In this document: one piece after another, positions 1-9,011 of the stretch
How positions within the stretch are numbered: position 1 is the stretch's first letter
How the letters are laid out: every line of letters starts with the position of its first letter
From: Phycicoccus sonneratiae
GTDB lineage: Bacteria > Actinomycetota > Actinomycetes > Actinomycetales > Dermatophilaceae
Direction: 5' to 3'
Assembly (NCBI RefSeq): GCF_016887965.1
Contig: NZ_JAFDVD010000007.1
Coordinates: 248,001 to 312,000, forward strand
Length of the DNA stretch: 64,000 nucleotides
Notes under the pieces: model-generated
Told to the model about the DNA's origin: nothing
The model's database searches: none
What the model saw: only the letters and a program-made list of their open reading frames with translations
Made by a program: the position numbers and the translations under genes

Positions 1-753
1 GTCGTCGACTACCCCGCCGTGTGCGCCGCCCTCGTCCGGCGGCTCGCGGCCGGCGGGGCGGACCTGCGGCTCGGGACGGCCGTCACCGGCGCACGCGAGC
101 ACCCGGACGCCGTGACCGTCGAGACGACCGGCGGCCCGGTCGCCGCGGACGTCGTGATCAACTGCGCCGGGCTGCACACCGACGTCGTCGCCCGCCGGCT
201 CGGCCACCGGCCGTCGGTGCGCATCGTGCCGTTCCGCGGCGAGTACGCCGAGCTCACCCCGGCGGCCGCCCCCCTCGTTCACGGCCTCGTGTACCCCGTC
301 CCCGACCCCGCCCTGCCGTTCCTCGGCGTGCACCTGACGCGCGGTGTCGACGGGCACGTGCACGCCGGGCCCAACGCGGTGCTCGCCCTGGCCCGCGAGG
401 GGTACCGGTGGCGCGACGTCGACCCCGTCGAGCTCGCCCGGATGGCCGCCGACCCGCGCCTCTGGCGGCTGGCGCGGCGGCAGCTGCGCACCGGGGTCGA
501 CGAGGTGCGCCGCTCGCTCTCCACGCGACGCTTCGCCGACGGCCTGCGCCGGCTCGTCCCGGCCCTGCGCGACGAGGACCTCGTGCCGGCACCGGCGGGC
601 GTCCGGGCGCAGGCCGTGCGCCACGACGGCTCGCTCGTCGACGACTTCCTCGTCGAGCGGTCCGGACGCTGCGTCCACGTCCTCAACGCACCCTCCCCCG
701 CCGCCACCGCGGCGCTGGAGATCGCCCGACACGTCACCGGCCTCCTCCCGTGA
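1..753 (+). CDS. lhgO: L-2-hydroxyglutarate oxidase, C-terminal part (5' end outside window)
   Basis: The reading frame is open from base 1 to the TGA at 751-753, giving about 250 residues of an FAD-dependent oxidoreductase of the DAO/LhgO type, which oxidises L-2-hydroxyglutarate to 2-oxoglutarate. Visible family features are VDYPAVC near the left edge, the FAD-contact segment VINCAGLHTDVVARRLG, the substrate-domain motif VRIVPFRGEYAEL, and the C-terminal stretch from LVYPVPDP to GPNAVLALAREGY. The FAD-binding GxGxxG N-terminus lies outside the window. The family is about 400 residues long, so roughly 60% is present. The family assignment is good; the substrate is inferred from similarity. 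The stop codon lies inside a strong hairpin. Confidence 0.85.
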   Translation, partial: VVDYPAVCAALVRRLAAGGADLRLGTAVTGAREHPDAVTVETTGGPVAADVVINCAGLHTDVVARRLGHRPSVRIVPFRGEYAELTPAAAPLVHGLVYPVPDPALPFLGVHLTRGVDGHVHAGPNAVLALAREGYRWRDVDPVELARMAADPRLWRLARRQLRTGVDEVRRSLSTRRFADGLRRLVPALRDEDLVPAPAGVRAQAVRHDGSLVDDFLVERSGRCVHVLNAPSPAATAALEIARHVTGLLP

Positions 754-771
754 GCGGGAGGAGGCCGGTGA
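734..771. terminator. Perfect hairpin overlapping the lhgO stop, bidirectional terminator
   Basis: A 17-bp perfect stem (734-750 with 755-771) closes on a TGAG loop that contains the lhgO stop codon. It lies between two convergent genes (lhgO and ohr). There is no T tract on either side, as is common for terminators of GC-rich actinobacteria. Confidence 0.75.
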
Positions 772-786
772 GGGGGCGGCGCGGCG

Positions 787-1212
787 TCAGGCCGGCTTGC
801 CCACGACCGTGACGTCGATGTTGCCGCGGGTCGCCTTGCTGTAGGGGCAGAACTCGTGCGCCTTGTCGGCGAGCGCCTGCGCGGTGTCGGCGTCGACGCC
901 GGGGATGGTGCTCGTCAGCGCGACCGCGAGGCCGAAGCCGCTCTCGGTCTCGCCGAAGGTGACGTCGGCCGTCGTCTCGGCGCCCGAGGCGTCGACGCCC
1001 TCCCGCTGCGCGATGAGGGTGAGGGCGCCGTTGTAGCAGGCCGCGTAGCCGGCCGCGAAGAGCGTCTCCGGGTTGGCGACCGGGCTCGAGGGGTTCGGCT
1101 TCCCGAGCGGGAGGTCGACGACCCCGTCCTCGCTGCGGGTGCGTCCCGCACGGCCACCGGTGGCGGTCGCGGCGATGGTGTACAGGGTCTTGGTCACGGA
1201 CTCGTGGGGCAC
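787..1212 (-). CDS. ohr: Organic hydroperoxide resistance protein (Ohr/OsmC family)
   Basis: This 141-residue protein matches the usual Ohr length. Ohr is a cytoplasmic thiol peroxidase that reduces organic hydroperoxides with its two redox cysteines. Both are present: Cys59 in AGYAACYNGAL and Cys122 in EFCPYSKATRGN, the latter being the Ohr-specific signature rather than the OsmC one. Arg21 and Glu49 fit the conserved active-site Arg/Glu pair. The GTG at 1212 is chosen because the protein then starts like other Ohr proteins (PHESVTKTLYT) and AGGAG lies about 8 bases upstream. Regulation, often by OhrR, cannot be seen here; no ohrR is adjacent. The gene is divergent from the permease gene at 1393. 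Confidence 0.93.
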   Translation of the reverse strand: MPHESVTKTLYTIAATATGGRAGRTRSEDGVVDLPLGKPNPSSPVANPETLFAAGYAACYNGALTLIAQREGVDASGAETTADVTFGETESGFGLAVALTSTIPGVDADTAQALADKAHEFCPYSKATRGNIDVTVVGKPA

Positions 1213-1392
1213 GAAGGGGCTCCTCTGCTCTCGGGGCGGTGGTCCCCATGGCCAACCGACCCGACGCGGCGACCATTCCCGACGACACCCTCGGAAGCGC
1301 CGGACCCGGTGGCGGAACACCCCTTCCGGCACGGGCTCCGGGGGCCCTACTGTTCGCTCGCCGGACCATCGGCGCTGGAGCAGGAGGAGCAG

Positions 1393-3108
1393 ATGACCGC
1401 ACCGACCGACGACGCCCCGATCGGCTACCCCGAGGCGTCGGAGAAGGGCCTCAAGGGCGGAGCCCTCGGCCTGCTGTCCAGCGTCGTCGTCGGGATGGCC
1501 TCCACGGCCCCGGCGTACTCGCTGGCGGCCAGCCTGGGCCTCGTCGTGGCCTCCGGAGGGGCGCTGCTCGCCGGCGTCAAGGCCCCGGCGATCCTCGTCC
1601 TCGCCTTCGTCCCGATGTACTTCATCGCGGTCTCGTACCAGGAGCTCAACAAGGCCGAGCCGGACTGCGGCACCACCTTCACCTGGGCCTCGCGCGCCTT
1701 CGGCCCGATGGTCGGCTGGCTCGGCGGGTGGGGCATCATCGCGGCCGACGTCATCGTCATGGCCAACCTCGCCCAGGTCGCGGGGTCGTACTCCTACACG
1801 TTGGTCGGGCTCACCGACCTCGCCGACAGCACGCTGTGGTCGACGGTCGCGGGCTTGGTGTGGATCGCCGTCATGACGTGGATCTGCTACAAGGGCATCG
1901 AGGTCAGCGCGCGGCTCCAGTACGCCCTCCTCGGCATCGAGGTGGTCATCCTCGTCGCCTTCGCGGTCGTCGCCCTCGCCAAGGTGTGGACGGGCAACGC
2001 CGAGTCCTACTCGCTCACCCCGTCGCTGTCCTGGCTGTGGCCGGGCGGGCTGTCCTTCGGCGACGTCGTCGCCCCGGCCCTGCTCACCGCGTTCTTCATC
2101 TACTGGGGTTGGGACACCGCCGTCGCGTGCAACGAGGAGACTGACGACCCGGGTCGCACGCCCGGCCGGGCCGCCGTCATCTCCACCGTCCTGCTCCTGC
2201 TCACCTACGCCGTGGTCGCCGTCGCGACCGTGGCGTTCGCGGGCACCGGGACCGAGGGCGTCGGGCTCGGCAACCCCGAGAACGCCGCCGACGTCTTCCA
2301 CGCGATCGGCCCGGAGCTGTTCGGGGACAGCGCCATCGGCAAGGTGTTCATGGCCCTGCTCGCCGCGTCCATCCTCACCTCGGCGTCGGCCTCGACCCAG
2401 ACGACGATCCTCCCGACCGCCCGCACCGCGCTGTCGATGGGCGTCTTCCGCGCCCTGCCGCGCTCCTTCGCGCGGGTCCACCCGACGAACCTCACCCCCA
2501 CGGTCGCGACCATCGGGATGGGCGTGGTGTCGGCGGTGTTCTACCTGGCCTTCACGTGGCTCGGCTCGAACATGCTCTCGGCCCTCATCGGCTCGATCGG
2601 CCTGATGATCGCGTTCTACTACGGACTCACCGGGTTCGTCTGTGTCTGGTACTACCGGAAGACGCTGTGGCACAACCCCCGCGACCTCTTCATGCAGGGC
2701 GTCATCCCGCTCCTCGGCGGCGTCATCATGCTCGCGACCTTCGTCTACGGCCTCAAGCAGTTCCTCGACCCGGAGTGGCTCACCGACGACGCCGGCGACC
2801 CGATCACGATCTTCGGCTACGGCGCCGTCGGCGTCACCGGGGTGCTCGCCCTCGGCCTCGGCGTCGTCCTGATGTTCATCTGGTGGGGCGTCGACGAGGA
2901 CTTCTTCATGGGTCGCACGCTCTCGATGCGCACCTCCCGCGACCTCGTCCTGGCCGGACCGCACGTCGACGCGACCGGCGCGCGGATGCCGGGCTCCGGC
3001 CTCCCGGAGATCGTCATCGCCGAGGACCTGTCGAACCTCCCCGAGGGCGTCGAGGCGCTCGACCCGGTCACCCGCGAGCGCTACACGCGCGAGCCCGGCG
3101 AGGGATGA
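1393..3108 (+). CDS. APC-superfamily amino acid/polyamine permease
   Basis: A 571-residue membrane protein with about 12 hydrophobic segments, of the amino acid-polyamine-organocation superfamily. Recognisable parts are the first helix KGGALGLLSSVVVGMASTAP, the segment ELNKAEPDCGTTFTWASRAFG after TM2, and the TM6 region FIYWGWDTAVACNEETDDPGRTPG. It should import an amino acid or related amine by proton symport; the substrate cannot be told from sequence. The tail after residue 500 is a hydrophilic cytoplasmic extension. GGAGGAG at 1383-1389 sets the ATG at 1393. The gene stands alone, convergent with glmM and only 20 bases from its stop. Confidence 0.85.
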   Translation: MTAPTDDAPIGYPEASEKGLKGGALGLLSSVVVGMASTAPAYSLAASLGLVVASGGALLAGVKAPAILVLAFVPMYFIAVSYQELNKAEPDCGTTFTWASRAFGPMVGWLGGWGIIAADVIVMANLAQVAGSYSYTLVGLTDLADSTLWSTVAGLVWIAVMTWICYKGIEVSARLQYALLGIEVVILVAFAVVALAKVWTGNAESYSLTPSLSWLWPGGLSFGDVVAPALLTAFFIYWGWDTAVACNEETDDPGRTPGRAAVISTVLLLLTYAVVAVATVAFAGTGTEGVGLGNPENAADVFHAIGPELFGDSAIGKVFMALLAASILTSASASTQTTILPTARTALSMGVFRALPRSFARVHPTNLTPTVATIGMGVVSAVFYLAFTWLGSNMLSALIGSIGLMIAFYYGLTGFVCVWYYRKTLWHNPRDLFMQGVIPLLGGVIMLATFVYGLKQFLDPEWLTDDAGDPITIFGYGAVGVTGVLALGLGVVLMFIWWGVDEDFFMGRTLSMRTSRDLVLAGPHVDATGARMPGSGLPEIVIAEDLSNLPEGVEALDPVTRERYTREPGEG

Positions 3109-3128
3109 GCCCCGGGGTCCGACCGCGC

Positions 3129-4478
3129 TCAGAGGGCGAGGCGCTCCTTGACGACGGCGGCCAGGCGCGTGGCGGTGTCCTCGGCCTCGTCGTGCGTGCC
3201 GGCCTCGACCATGACGCGCACGACGGGCTCGGTGCCCGACTTCCGCAGCAGGACGCGCCCGGAGCCGTCGAGCACGCTGGACGCCTCCCGGACCGCCTCC
3301 TGGACCCCGGCGTCGCCCTCGACCCGGCTGGTGTCGACGCCCTTGACGTTGACGAGCACCTGCGGCAGGCGGGTCATCACGGTGGCGAGGTCGGCGAGCG
3401 GGCGGCCGGTCTCGGCGACCTGCGCCGCGAGCATCAGGCCGGTGAGCACGCCGTCGCCGGTGGTGCCGTGGTCGAGCATGATGACGTGGCCGGACTGCTC
3501 GCCGCCGAGCGAGTGCCCGGAGCGGCGCATCTCCTCGAGGACGTAGCGGTCGCCGACGCCCGTCTGCACGACCGCGATGCCGTGGCGCTCCATCGCCTGG
3601 AGCAGCCCGAGGTTGCTCATGACGGTGGCGACGAGGGTGTCGTGCGCGAGCTCGCCGCGGTCCTTGAGGGCGACGGCGAGGATGCCCATGATCTGGTCCC
3701 CGTCGACCTCGGTGCCGGTGTGGTCGACCGCGAGGCAGCGGTCGGCGTCGCCGTCGTGGGCGATGCCGAGGTCGGCGCCCCGCTCGAGGACGGCGGCGCG
3801 CAGCCGGTCGAGGTGGGTCGAGCCGTAGCCGTCGTTGATGTTCAGGCCGTCGGGGTCGGTGCCGATCTCGACGACGTCGGCCCCGGCGAGCCGGAAGACC
3901 TCGGGCGAGACTGCGCTCGCCGCGCCGTGCGCGCCGTCGATGACGACGGTCAGCCCGTCGAGCCGGTTCGGCAGCGTGCGCAGCAGGTGGGCGACGTAGC
4001 GCGCCTGGCCGGCGCGGTTCTCGTGGATGCGCCCGACCTCGGCGCCGACCGGGCGCTCCCACTCCTGGCCCATCCGCTCGGCGATCTCGTCCTCGACCGA
4101 GTCGGGGAGCTTGTGGCCGCCCTCGGCGAAGAACTTGATGCCGTTGTCGGGCATCGCGTTGTGCGACGCGGAGAGCATGACGCCGAAGGTGGCGCCCATG
4201 TCGGAGGTCAGGTACGCGACGGCCGGCGTCGGGAGGACCCCGACGTTGTGCACGTCGACCCCCGCCGAGGCCAGCCCGGCGCAGACGGCCGCGGAGAGGA
4301 ACTCGCCGCTGGCCCGCGGGTCGCGCCCGACGACGGCGCGGGGCCGGCGGCCGTGCCGGCGGTCCGGCTCGCCGAGGACGTGGGCCGCGGCGATGCTCAG
4401 GTCGAGCGCCAGCTCGGCGGTGATGACGGGGCCGTTGGCGAGCCCCCGCACGCCGTCGGTACCGAAGAGTCGGGACAT
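3129..4478 (-). CDS. glmM: Phosphoglucosamine mutase
   Basis: GlmM interconverts glucosamine-6-phosphate and glucosamine-1-phosphate on the way to UDP-GlcNAc for cell-wall synthesis. The 449-residue protein has the family start [11 protein letters not shown], the phosphoserine loop [16 protein letters not shown] (the phosphorylated serine is Ser105 by analogy), the metal loop DGDADRCLA and the sugar loop GGEQSGHVI. The ATG at 4478 with AAAGG upstream is chosen because it gives the canonical N-terminus. It lies downstream of rplM-rpsI, a linkage common in actinobacteria, but a strong hairpin separates them; TAGGTT (minus strand of 4507-4512) may serve as its own -10. Confidence 0.97.
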   Translation of the reverse strand: MSRLFGTDGVRGLANGPVITAELALDLSIAAAHVLGEPDRRHGRRPRAVVGRDPRASGEFLSAAVCAGLASAGVDVHNVGVLPTPAVAYLTSDMGATFGVMLSASHNAMPDNGIKFFAEGGHKLPDSVEDEIAERMGQEWERPVGAEVGRIHENRAGQARYVAHLLRTLPNRLDGLTVVIDGAHGAASAVSPEVFRLAGADVVEIGTDPDGLNINDGYGSTHLDRLRAAVLERGADLGIAHDGDADRCLAVDHTGTEVDGDQIMGILAVALKDRGELAHDTLVATVMSNLGLLQAMERHGIAVVQTGVGDRYVLEEMRRSGHSLGGEQSGHVIMLDHGTTGDGVLTGLMLAAQVAETGRPLADLATVMTRLPQVLVNVKGVDTSRVEGDAGVQEAVREASSVLDGSGRVLLRKSGTEPVVRVMVEAGTHDEAEDTATRLAAVVKERLAL

Positions 4479-4523
4479 GGTCAGCCTTTCGCGTCGATCG
4501 GGGACGAACCTACTCCGCACACG

Positions 4524-4556
4524 CCGGAGGCGGCACCGATGCGGTGCCGCCTCCGG
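4524..4556 (-). terminator. Hairpin after rpsI
   Basis: A perfect 14-bp stem (4524-4537 with 4543-4556) with a GATGC loop lies 34 bases beyond the rpsI stop on the transcribed strand. It probably ends the rplM-rpsI transcript and limits read-through into glmM. No T tract follows. Confidence 0.7.
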
Positions 4557-4589
4557 GGTGCGGGTCGCCGCGGTCGCGGCGTCGCGAGA

Positions 4590-5102
4590 TCAGCGCTTGC
4601 TGTACTGCGGGGCCTTGCGGGCCTTCTTGAGACCGGCCTTCTTGCGCTCGGGGACGCGGGCGTCGCGGGTGAGCAGCCCGGCCTTCTTGAGCGCGGGCCG
4701 GTTGAGCTCGGGGTCGACCCCGTTGAGCGAGCGGGCGACGCCGAGGCGGACCGCGCCGGCCTGGCCCGAGGGGCCACCGCCGTGCACGCGGACGAGCACG
4801 TCGTAGGCGCCGTCGAGCTCGAGGACCTTGAGCGGCTCGGCGACGATCTGCTGGTGCACCTTGTTCGGGAAGTACTCCTCGAGGGTGCGGCCGTTGACCT
4901 TCCACTCGCCGCTGCCCGGCACGATGCGGACGCGGGCGACGGCCTGCTTCCGGCGGCCGGTGGCGCCACCGGGCGCCGAGGCGCTCGGGCGGCGGACCTC
5001 GCCGCCGGCGACGGCGGCGTCGGACTCGGAGGTGTACTCGGTGACGGCGACGTCGTTCGCGTCCGTCCCGGCGGTCTCGTCGATCTGGGCGTTCTCGGAC
5101 AT
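4590..5102 (-). CDS. rpsI: 30S ribosomal protein S9
   Basis: S9 (uS9) of the small subunit; its C-terminal tail reaches the P-site tRNA and 16S rRNA. The tail [12 protein letters not shown] is canonical, and the fold segment [24 protein letters not shown] is clear. The 170-residue length includes a variable acidic N-terminal extension of about 45 residues, usual in actinobacteria. The ATG at 5102 shares its A with the rplM stop codon (TGATG), implying translational coupling; a GTG one codon earlier (5105) is the only close alternative. Confidence 0.97.
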   Translation of the reverse strand: MSENAQIDETAGTDANDVAVTEYTSESDAAVAGGEVRRPSASAPGGATGRRKQAVARVRIVPGSGEWKVNGRTLEEYFPNKVHQQIVAEPLKVLELDGAYDVLVRVHGGGPSGQAGAVRLGVARSLNGVDPELNRPALKKAGLLTRDARVPERKKAGLKKARKAPQYSKR

Positions 5103-5545
5103 CACTGGGCCACCTGGGTGATCTCGAAGGGCTGGGGCTGCTGGGCAGCGTGGGGGTGCTCGGCGCCGCGGTAGACCTTGAGCTTGGTCAGCTGCTGGCG
5201 GCCGAGGGTGGTCTTGGGGAGCATGCCGCGCACGGCCTTCTCGATCGCCTTCTCCGGGCTCTTGGCGAGCAGCTCGGTGTAGGACGTCGAGCGCAGACCG
5301 CCCGGGAAGCCCGAGTGGCGGTAGGCCTTCTTCTGCTCGGCCTTGGAGCCGGTCAGGGCGACCTTGTCGGCGTTGACGATGATGACGAAGTCACCGGTGT
5401 CGACGTGCGGGGCGAAGGTCGGCTTGTGCTTGCCGCGCAGGAGGACCGCGGTCTGGCTGGCGAGCCGGCCGAGGACGACGTCGGTGGCGTCGATGACGTG
5501 CCAGGCACGGGTCACCTCGGCCGCCTTCGGGGTGTAGGTACGCAT
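5102..5545 (-). CDS. rplM: 50S ribosomal protein L13
   Basis: L13 (uL13), an early assembly protein of the large subunit, 147 residues as expected. Signatures are [46 protein letters not shown] and [16 protein letters not shown]. The start at 5545 gives the standard [12 protein letters not shown]-terminus. It is first in the rplM-rpsI operon and is served by the promoter at 5642-5670. The roughly 90-base leader contains the palindrome GCCCTCGCGAGGGC (5608-5621), possibly part of an autoregulatory L13 leader; that is inference only. Confidence 0.97.
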   Translation of the reverse strand: MRTYTPKAAEVTRAWHVIDATDVVLGRLASQTAVLLRGKHKPTFAPHVDTGDFVIIVNADKVALTGSKAEQKKAYRHSGFPGGLRSTSYTELLAKSPEKAIEKAVRGMLPKTTLGRQQLTKLKVYRGAEHPHAAQQPQPFEITQVAQ

Positions 5546-5641
5546 GGGGGCTTCCTCATGGTTCGTGGACGGGGGCGTGATGCCGAGTGCTCCCGGGAGG
5601 GAGTGGAGCCCTCGCGAGGGCACACGGCACGACAGTCGTCC

Positions 5642-5670
5642 AGTCTACGGGGACCGTCCGGGGCGCCCAA
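5642..5670 (-). promoter_or_regulatory. Promoter of rplM-rpsI
   Basis: Minus strand: -35 TTGGGC (5665-5670), a 17-base spacer and -10 TAGACT (5642-5647), a near-ideal sigma-70-type promoter. The -35 sits in CGATTTGG, an element shared with the str and S10 promoters of this window. Predicted transcription start is near 5635, about 90 bases before the rplM ATG. Confidence 0.75.
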
Positions 5671-5730
5671 ATCGCCGCCCGACCTCCCGCGCAGGGCGCT
5701 GACCTGCGGCGATGCTCCTCACAGCGGTCG

Positions 5731-5775
5731 TGCACAGATCTTGTGCAAATGAAGTGTGCAAAGGTATTGTGCACA
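5731..5775 (+). promoter_or_regulatory. Double operator and leaderless promoter of the ArsR/MFS operon
   Basis: Two dyads built from the same hexamer: TGCACA-N5-TGTGCA (5731-5747) and TGTGCA-N9-TGCACA (5755-5775). They overlap a plausible promoter, TTGTGC (5741-5746), 18-base spacer, TATTGT (5765-5770). Transcription would start at or beside the ATG at 5778, and no Shine-Dalgarno precedes it, so the mRNA is probably leaderless. The layout suits autorepression by the encoded winged-helix regulator. Confidence 0.65.
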
Positions 5776-5777
5776 TC

Positions 5778-6404
5778 ATGACGGACTCGACCCCGGTCCC
5801 GGGCTCTCCCGACGACGGCACCCTCACCGGCCTCCGGCTCGACGCGCAGGGCCTGAAGACCCTCGCCCACCCGCTGCGCAGCCGGCTGCTCTCCTCGCTG
5901 CGGGTCGACGGCCCGTCGACCGCCACCGCCCTCGCGGCCCGGCTGCAGACCAACTCCGGCGCGACCTCGTACCACCTGCGCCGGCTCGAGGCGGTCGGCC
6001 TCGTCGCCGACACCGGCGAGGGCGAGGGCAAGCGCCGGCTCTGGCGAGCCGCCACCGAGAGCCACCAGTGGGAGCCGAGCGACTTCGTCGGCGACGACGA
6101 CGCCGAGACCGCGCTCGGCTGGCTGCAGCGCGACTACTCGCGCCACCTCGGCGAGCGCTACGAGCGCTGGCTCGACGTCGAGCACGCGTGGCCCGCCCCG
6201 TGGCGCGACGCGATGGGGATGGACGACTCGTGGGTGCTCGCCACCCCCGAGCAGGCGGCGGCGATGCGCGCGGAGCTCGACGCCGTCGTCGCGCGCTACC
6301 GCCGGGTCGGCCAGGGCAACCCGGGCGCGCGCCGCGTCGCGCACTACTCCGTGATGTACCCGGTCGACCTCGATCGCGCGCCCCGGGGCGGTGGGCCGCG
6401 GTGA
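5778..6404 (+). CDS. ArsR-type winged-helix transcriptional regulator
   Basis: A 208-residue DNA-binding protein. Residues about 17-95 form a winged helix of the ArsR-like class: LKTLAHPLRSRLLSSLRVDGP, then the recognition helix TNSGATSYHLRRLEAVGLV and a basic wing with GEGEGKRRLW. The remaining 110 residues are a regulator-specific C-terminal domain rich in Trp and Arg (for example WLQRDYSRHLGERYERWLDVE). It has no CxC metal site, so a metal ligand is not indicated. It very likely controls itself and the overlapping exporter gene through the two dyads upstream. The effector is unknown. The ATG at 5778 follows the -10 by seven bases, so translation is probably leaderless. Confidence 0.85.
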   Translation: MTDSTPVPGSPDDGTLTGLRLDAQGLKTLAHPLRSRLLSSLRVDGPSTATALAARLQTNSGATSYHLRRLEAVGLVADTGEGEGKRRLWRAATESHQWEPSDFVGDDDAETALGWLQRDYSRHLGERYERWLDVEHAWPAPWRDAMGMDDSWVLATPEQAAAMRAELDAVVARYRRVGQGNPGARRVAHYSVMYPVDLDRAPRGGGPR

Positions 6405-7675
6405 GCGCCCCGATGACCGCCGGCGCCGCCCGGCGGGTGCTGCTCACCCTCACCTTCACCCGGTGGTTCCCCGTCGGGCTGGTCATCGGCGTCACGACGC
6501 TGCTGGCCCTCGAGCGCGGCATGTCGCTGGCCCAGATCGGCGTCATCTTCTCGATGCAGGGCTTCGTCGTCCTCGCCCTCGAGCTGCCCACGGGCGGCTT
6601 CGCCGACGCGCTCGGCCGGCGCCCCCTGCTCATCGCCTCGGGCGTCGTCGCCCTCGTCTCCTCGCTCGTCTTCGTCCTCGCCCAGACCTTCGCCGCCTTC
6701 TGCGTCGCCCTCCTGCTCCAGGGCGTCTTCCGGGCGCTGGACTCCGGTCCGCTCGAGGCCTGGTACGTCGACACCGCCCAGGCCGACGACCCCGGTGTAC
6801 GGGTCGAGGACGGCCTGTCGCGGGCCGGCACCGCGCTCGGGGTGGGCATCGCCTCGGGCGCGGTCGTCTCCGGCGGCGTCATCGCGTGGCACCCCGTGCA
6901 GTCGCTGACCGCGCTGGAGAACGCGTACTGGCTCTCGATCGCCTTCGTCGTCCTCAACCTCGTCGCCACGGCGGCCCTCCTCCGGGAGCCGGTCACCCAC
7001 GTCGACCGCCGCGGCCTGCAGCGGGCGCTCGACAGCGCGCGCGAGGCCCCGAGGGTCGTCCTCGGCGGCTTCCGGCTGCTCGGCTCGAACCGGGTCCTGC
7101 TCGCCCTCGTCTCCGTCGAGGTGTTCTGGAGCGTCGGGATGATCGCCTTCGAGACCTTCATGCCGGTCCGCCTCTCCGAGCTCGTCGGCGGCGAGGCCGA
7201 GGCCGGTGCGCTGATGGGTCCGGTGTCCGCCGCGGCCTGGGGCCTCTTCGCGGCGGGGTCGGCGGCGGCCGGCATCGCCGCCCGCCGGGTCGGCGTCACG
7301 TGGACGGCCATCGCCTCGCGCGTGCTGCAGGGCGCGTTGGTCGTCGTCATGGCCCTGATGACCGGCCCGCTCGGGCTCGTCACCGCCTTCTTCGTCGTCT
7401 ACACCCTCCACGGCACGGCCGGACCGGTGCACAGCACGCTGCTGCACCGCCAGGCCGACGCGGGCAACCGCACGACGGTCCTGTCGATCAACTCGATGGT
7501 CGGCGGCGGCTGCTACAGCCTCGGCCTGCTCGTCCTCGGCCCGCTCGCCGAGGCGACGAGCACCGCCACCGGCATCCTCGTCGCCGGCGCATTCAGCATC
7601 CTCGGGGCCTTCCTCTACCTCCCCGCCCTCCGGCAGGAGCGGGCCCACGCCGAACCGGTGCCCGAGGCCGCCTGA
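6401..7675 (+). CDS. MFS transporter, probable drug or metabolite exporter
   Basis: A 424-residue protein of the major facilitator superfamily with about 12 membrane helices. The cytoplasmic loop 2-3 motif appears as GGFADALGRRPLLI. Its GTG at 6401 overlaps the regulator stop by four bases (GTGA), so the two genes form an operon with coupled translation; an ATG at 6413 is an alternative start. Regulator-transporter pairs of this kind usually export a toxic compound sensed by the regulator. The substrate is unknown. Confidence 0.85.
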   Translation: MSAPMTAGAARRVLLTLTFTRWFPVGLVIGVTTLLALERGMSLAQIGVIFSMQGFVVLALELPTGGFADALGRRPLLIASGVVALVSSLVFVLAQTFAAFCVALLLQGVFRALDSGPLEAWYVDTAQADDPGVRVEDGLSRAGTALGVGIASGAVVSGGVIAWHPVQSLTALENAYWLSIAFVVLNLVATAALLREPVTHVDRRGLQRALDSAREAPRVVLGGFRLLGSNRVLLALVSVEVFWSVGMIAFETFMPVRLSELVGGEAEAGALMGPVSAAAWGLFAAGSAAAGIAARRVGVTWTAIASRVLQGALVVVMALMTGPLGLVTAFFVVYTLHGTAGPVHSTLLHRQADAGNRTTVLSINSMVGGGCYSLGLLVLGPLAEATSTATGILVAGAFSILGAFLYLPALRQERAHAEPVPEAA

Positions 7676-7695
7676 TCGCCGTCACGCTCACGTGA

Positions 7696-7713
7696 CCTGC
7701 CCGGTCGGGTAGG
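7696..7713 (+). promoter_or_regulatory. Candidate response-regulator dyad upstream of ercA
   Basis: CCTGCCCGGTCGGGTAGG, an imperfect dyad of form CCTGCC-N6-GGTAGG. The first 11 bases recur twice in the mno-mftA intergenic region. It lies 57 bases upstream of a possible -10 TACCGT (7771-7776) and about 92 bases before the ercA start, a suitable position for an activator such as the encoded LuxR-type regulator. Function is inferred. Confidence 0.5.
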
Positions 7714-7805
7714 TGGGCCCGTGCTCGCGCCTCGGCCGGATCGGGGGGTGCGGGCGACCGGCCGGCGGGTTACCGTGGCGGGAACCGACGGGCGCAGGAG
7801 GCCGG

Positions 7806-9011
7806 ATGACGGCGCTGGACGGCAACGGAGCCGTGGCCACGACCACGTGGCCCGTCGACTCGTCGGCGCTCGTCAAGTTCCAGGCCCCCGAGATCGTCTT
7901 CGGCATCGGCGCGCTCGCCGAGGCCGGGTACGCGGCCCGGAGGCTCGGGGCGCGCCGGCCCTTCGTCGTCACCGACCCCGGCATCGTCGAGGCCGGATGG
8001 GTCCGCGAGCTGCTCGGGCACCTGCGCGACGTCGGCCTCTCCCCCGTCGTCTGCAGCGACGTCTCGCCGAACCCCAAGGACCTCGAGGTCGCCGCGGCGC
8101 ACGACCTCTACCGCGCGAACGACTGCGACGTCATCGTCGGCATCGGCGGCGGCTCGTCGATGGACGCCGCGAAGGGCGTGGCCGTGCTCGCCGGCAACGG
8201 CGGCTCGATCCTCGAGTACCGCGGCGTCGACCAGGTGCACCGCGAGATCCCGCCCCTGCTGATGATCCCCTCGACCTCGGGCACCGGCGCCGACGTCAGC
8301 CAGTTCTGCATCATCACCGACACGACGCGGCACATGAAGGTGACGATCATGGGGCGGGCGCTCGTGCCCGACATCTCGATCACCGACCCCCGGCTGCTCA
8401 CGACGATGCCCGAGTGGCTCAACGCCGCCACCGGCCTCGACGCCCTGACCCACGGCATCGAGGCCTTCGTGTCCCGCGCGCACAACGCCCTCGCCGACGT
8501 CCACGCGCTCAACGCAGTGGGCCTGGTCAACCAGCACCTCGTGACGACGATGACCACCCCCGACGACCACGAGGCGCGCACCGGCATGGCCGAGGCGGCG
8601 CTGGCCGCCGGGCTGGCCTTCACGAACGCGATCCTCGGCGCGACCCACGCGATGAGCCACCAGGTCGGCGGGCTGCTCGACGCCCCGCACGGCGTCATCA
8701 ACGGCATCCTCCTGCCGCACGTCATCCGCTACAACGCGGCCTCCTCCCCCGACCGGTTCGTCGCCCTGGCCCGCTCGGCCGGCATCCCCGTCGACGGCGT
8801 GCCGGCCGCCGACGTCGCCGAGGCGCTCGCCGACCAGGTGCGGGCCCTCGCCGACGAGGTCGGGGTCCCCCGGTCGCTGCGCTCCCTCGGCATCACCGAG
8901 GAGCACCTGGCGGTGCTGTCGCAGAACTCACTCGAGGACGCGTGCCTCACGACCAACCCCCGCCCCACCGACGCCGAGGACATCGAGCGCATCTTCCGGG
9001 CGGCGCTGTGA
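7806..9011 (+). CDS. Iron-containing alcohol dehydrogenase, ErcA-like
   Basis: A 401-residue group III (iron-dependent) alcohol dehydrogenase. The NAD-binding loop GIGGGSSMDAAKG, the STSGTGADVS segment and the metal-binding sites are visible: Asp in DISITDPRLL and His in DALTHGIEAF, GATHAMSHQVG and DAPHGVINGILLPH. GGAGG at 7797-7801 sets the ATG. The stop overlaps the following sensor kinase start, so its expression is tied to signalling. In pseudomonads an iron alcohol dehydrogenase called ErcA sits in a regulatory locus with sensor kinases for alcohol oxidation and acts more in signalling than in bulk catabolism. A comparable role is plausible here but inferred. Confidence 0.88.
   Translation: MTALDGNGAVATTTWPVDSSALVKFQAPEIVFGIGALAEAGYAARRLGARRPFVVTDPGIVEAGWVRELLGHLRDVGLSPVVCSDVSPNPKDLEVAAAHDLYRANDCDVIVGIGGGSSMDAAKGVAVLAGNGGSILEYRGVDQVHREIPPLLMIPSTSGTGADVSQFCIITDTTRHMKVTIMGRALVPDISITDPRLLTTMPEWLNAATGLDALTHGIEAFVSRAHNALADVHALNAVGLVNQHLVTTMTTPDDHEARTGMAEAALAAGLAFTNAILGATHAMSHQVGGLLDAPHGVINGILLPHVIRYNAASSPDRFVALARSAGIPVDGVPAADVAEALADQVRALADEVGVPRSLRSLGITEEHLAVLSQNSLEDACLTTNPRPTDAEDIERIFRAAL

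Noticed and set aside
787-4062. Open frame of 1091 codons antisense to the permease and partly to glmM
   Set aside because: Stop-poor antisense frames are normal at this G+C. It has no family resemblance, consists of Arg/Gly/Pro-rich strings, and real genes (ohr, APC permease, glmM) occupy the region in other frames.
5608-5621. Palindrome GCCCTCGCGAGGGC as an operator of rplM
   Set aside because: It lies downstream of the predicted start site in the leader, so RNA structure is more likely; too little evidence to list it separately.
7681-7696. Small stem-loop GTCACG-CTCA-CGTGAC after the MFS gene
   Set aside because: Six pairs only; could be part of a terminator or operator, but too weak to call.
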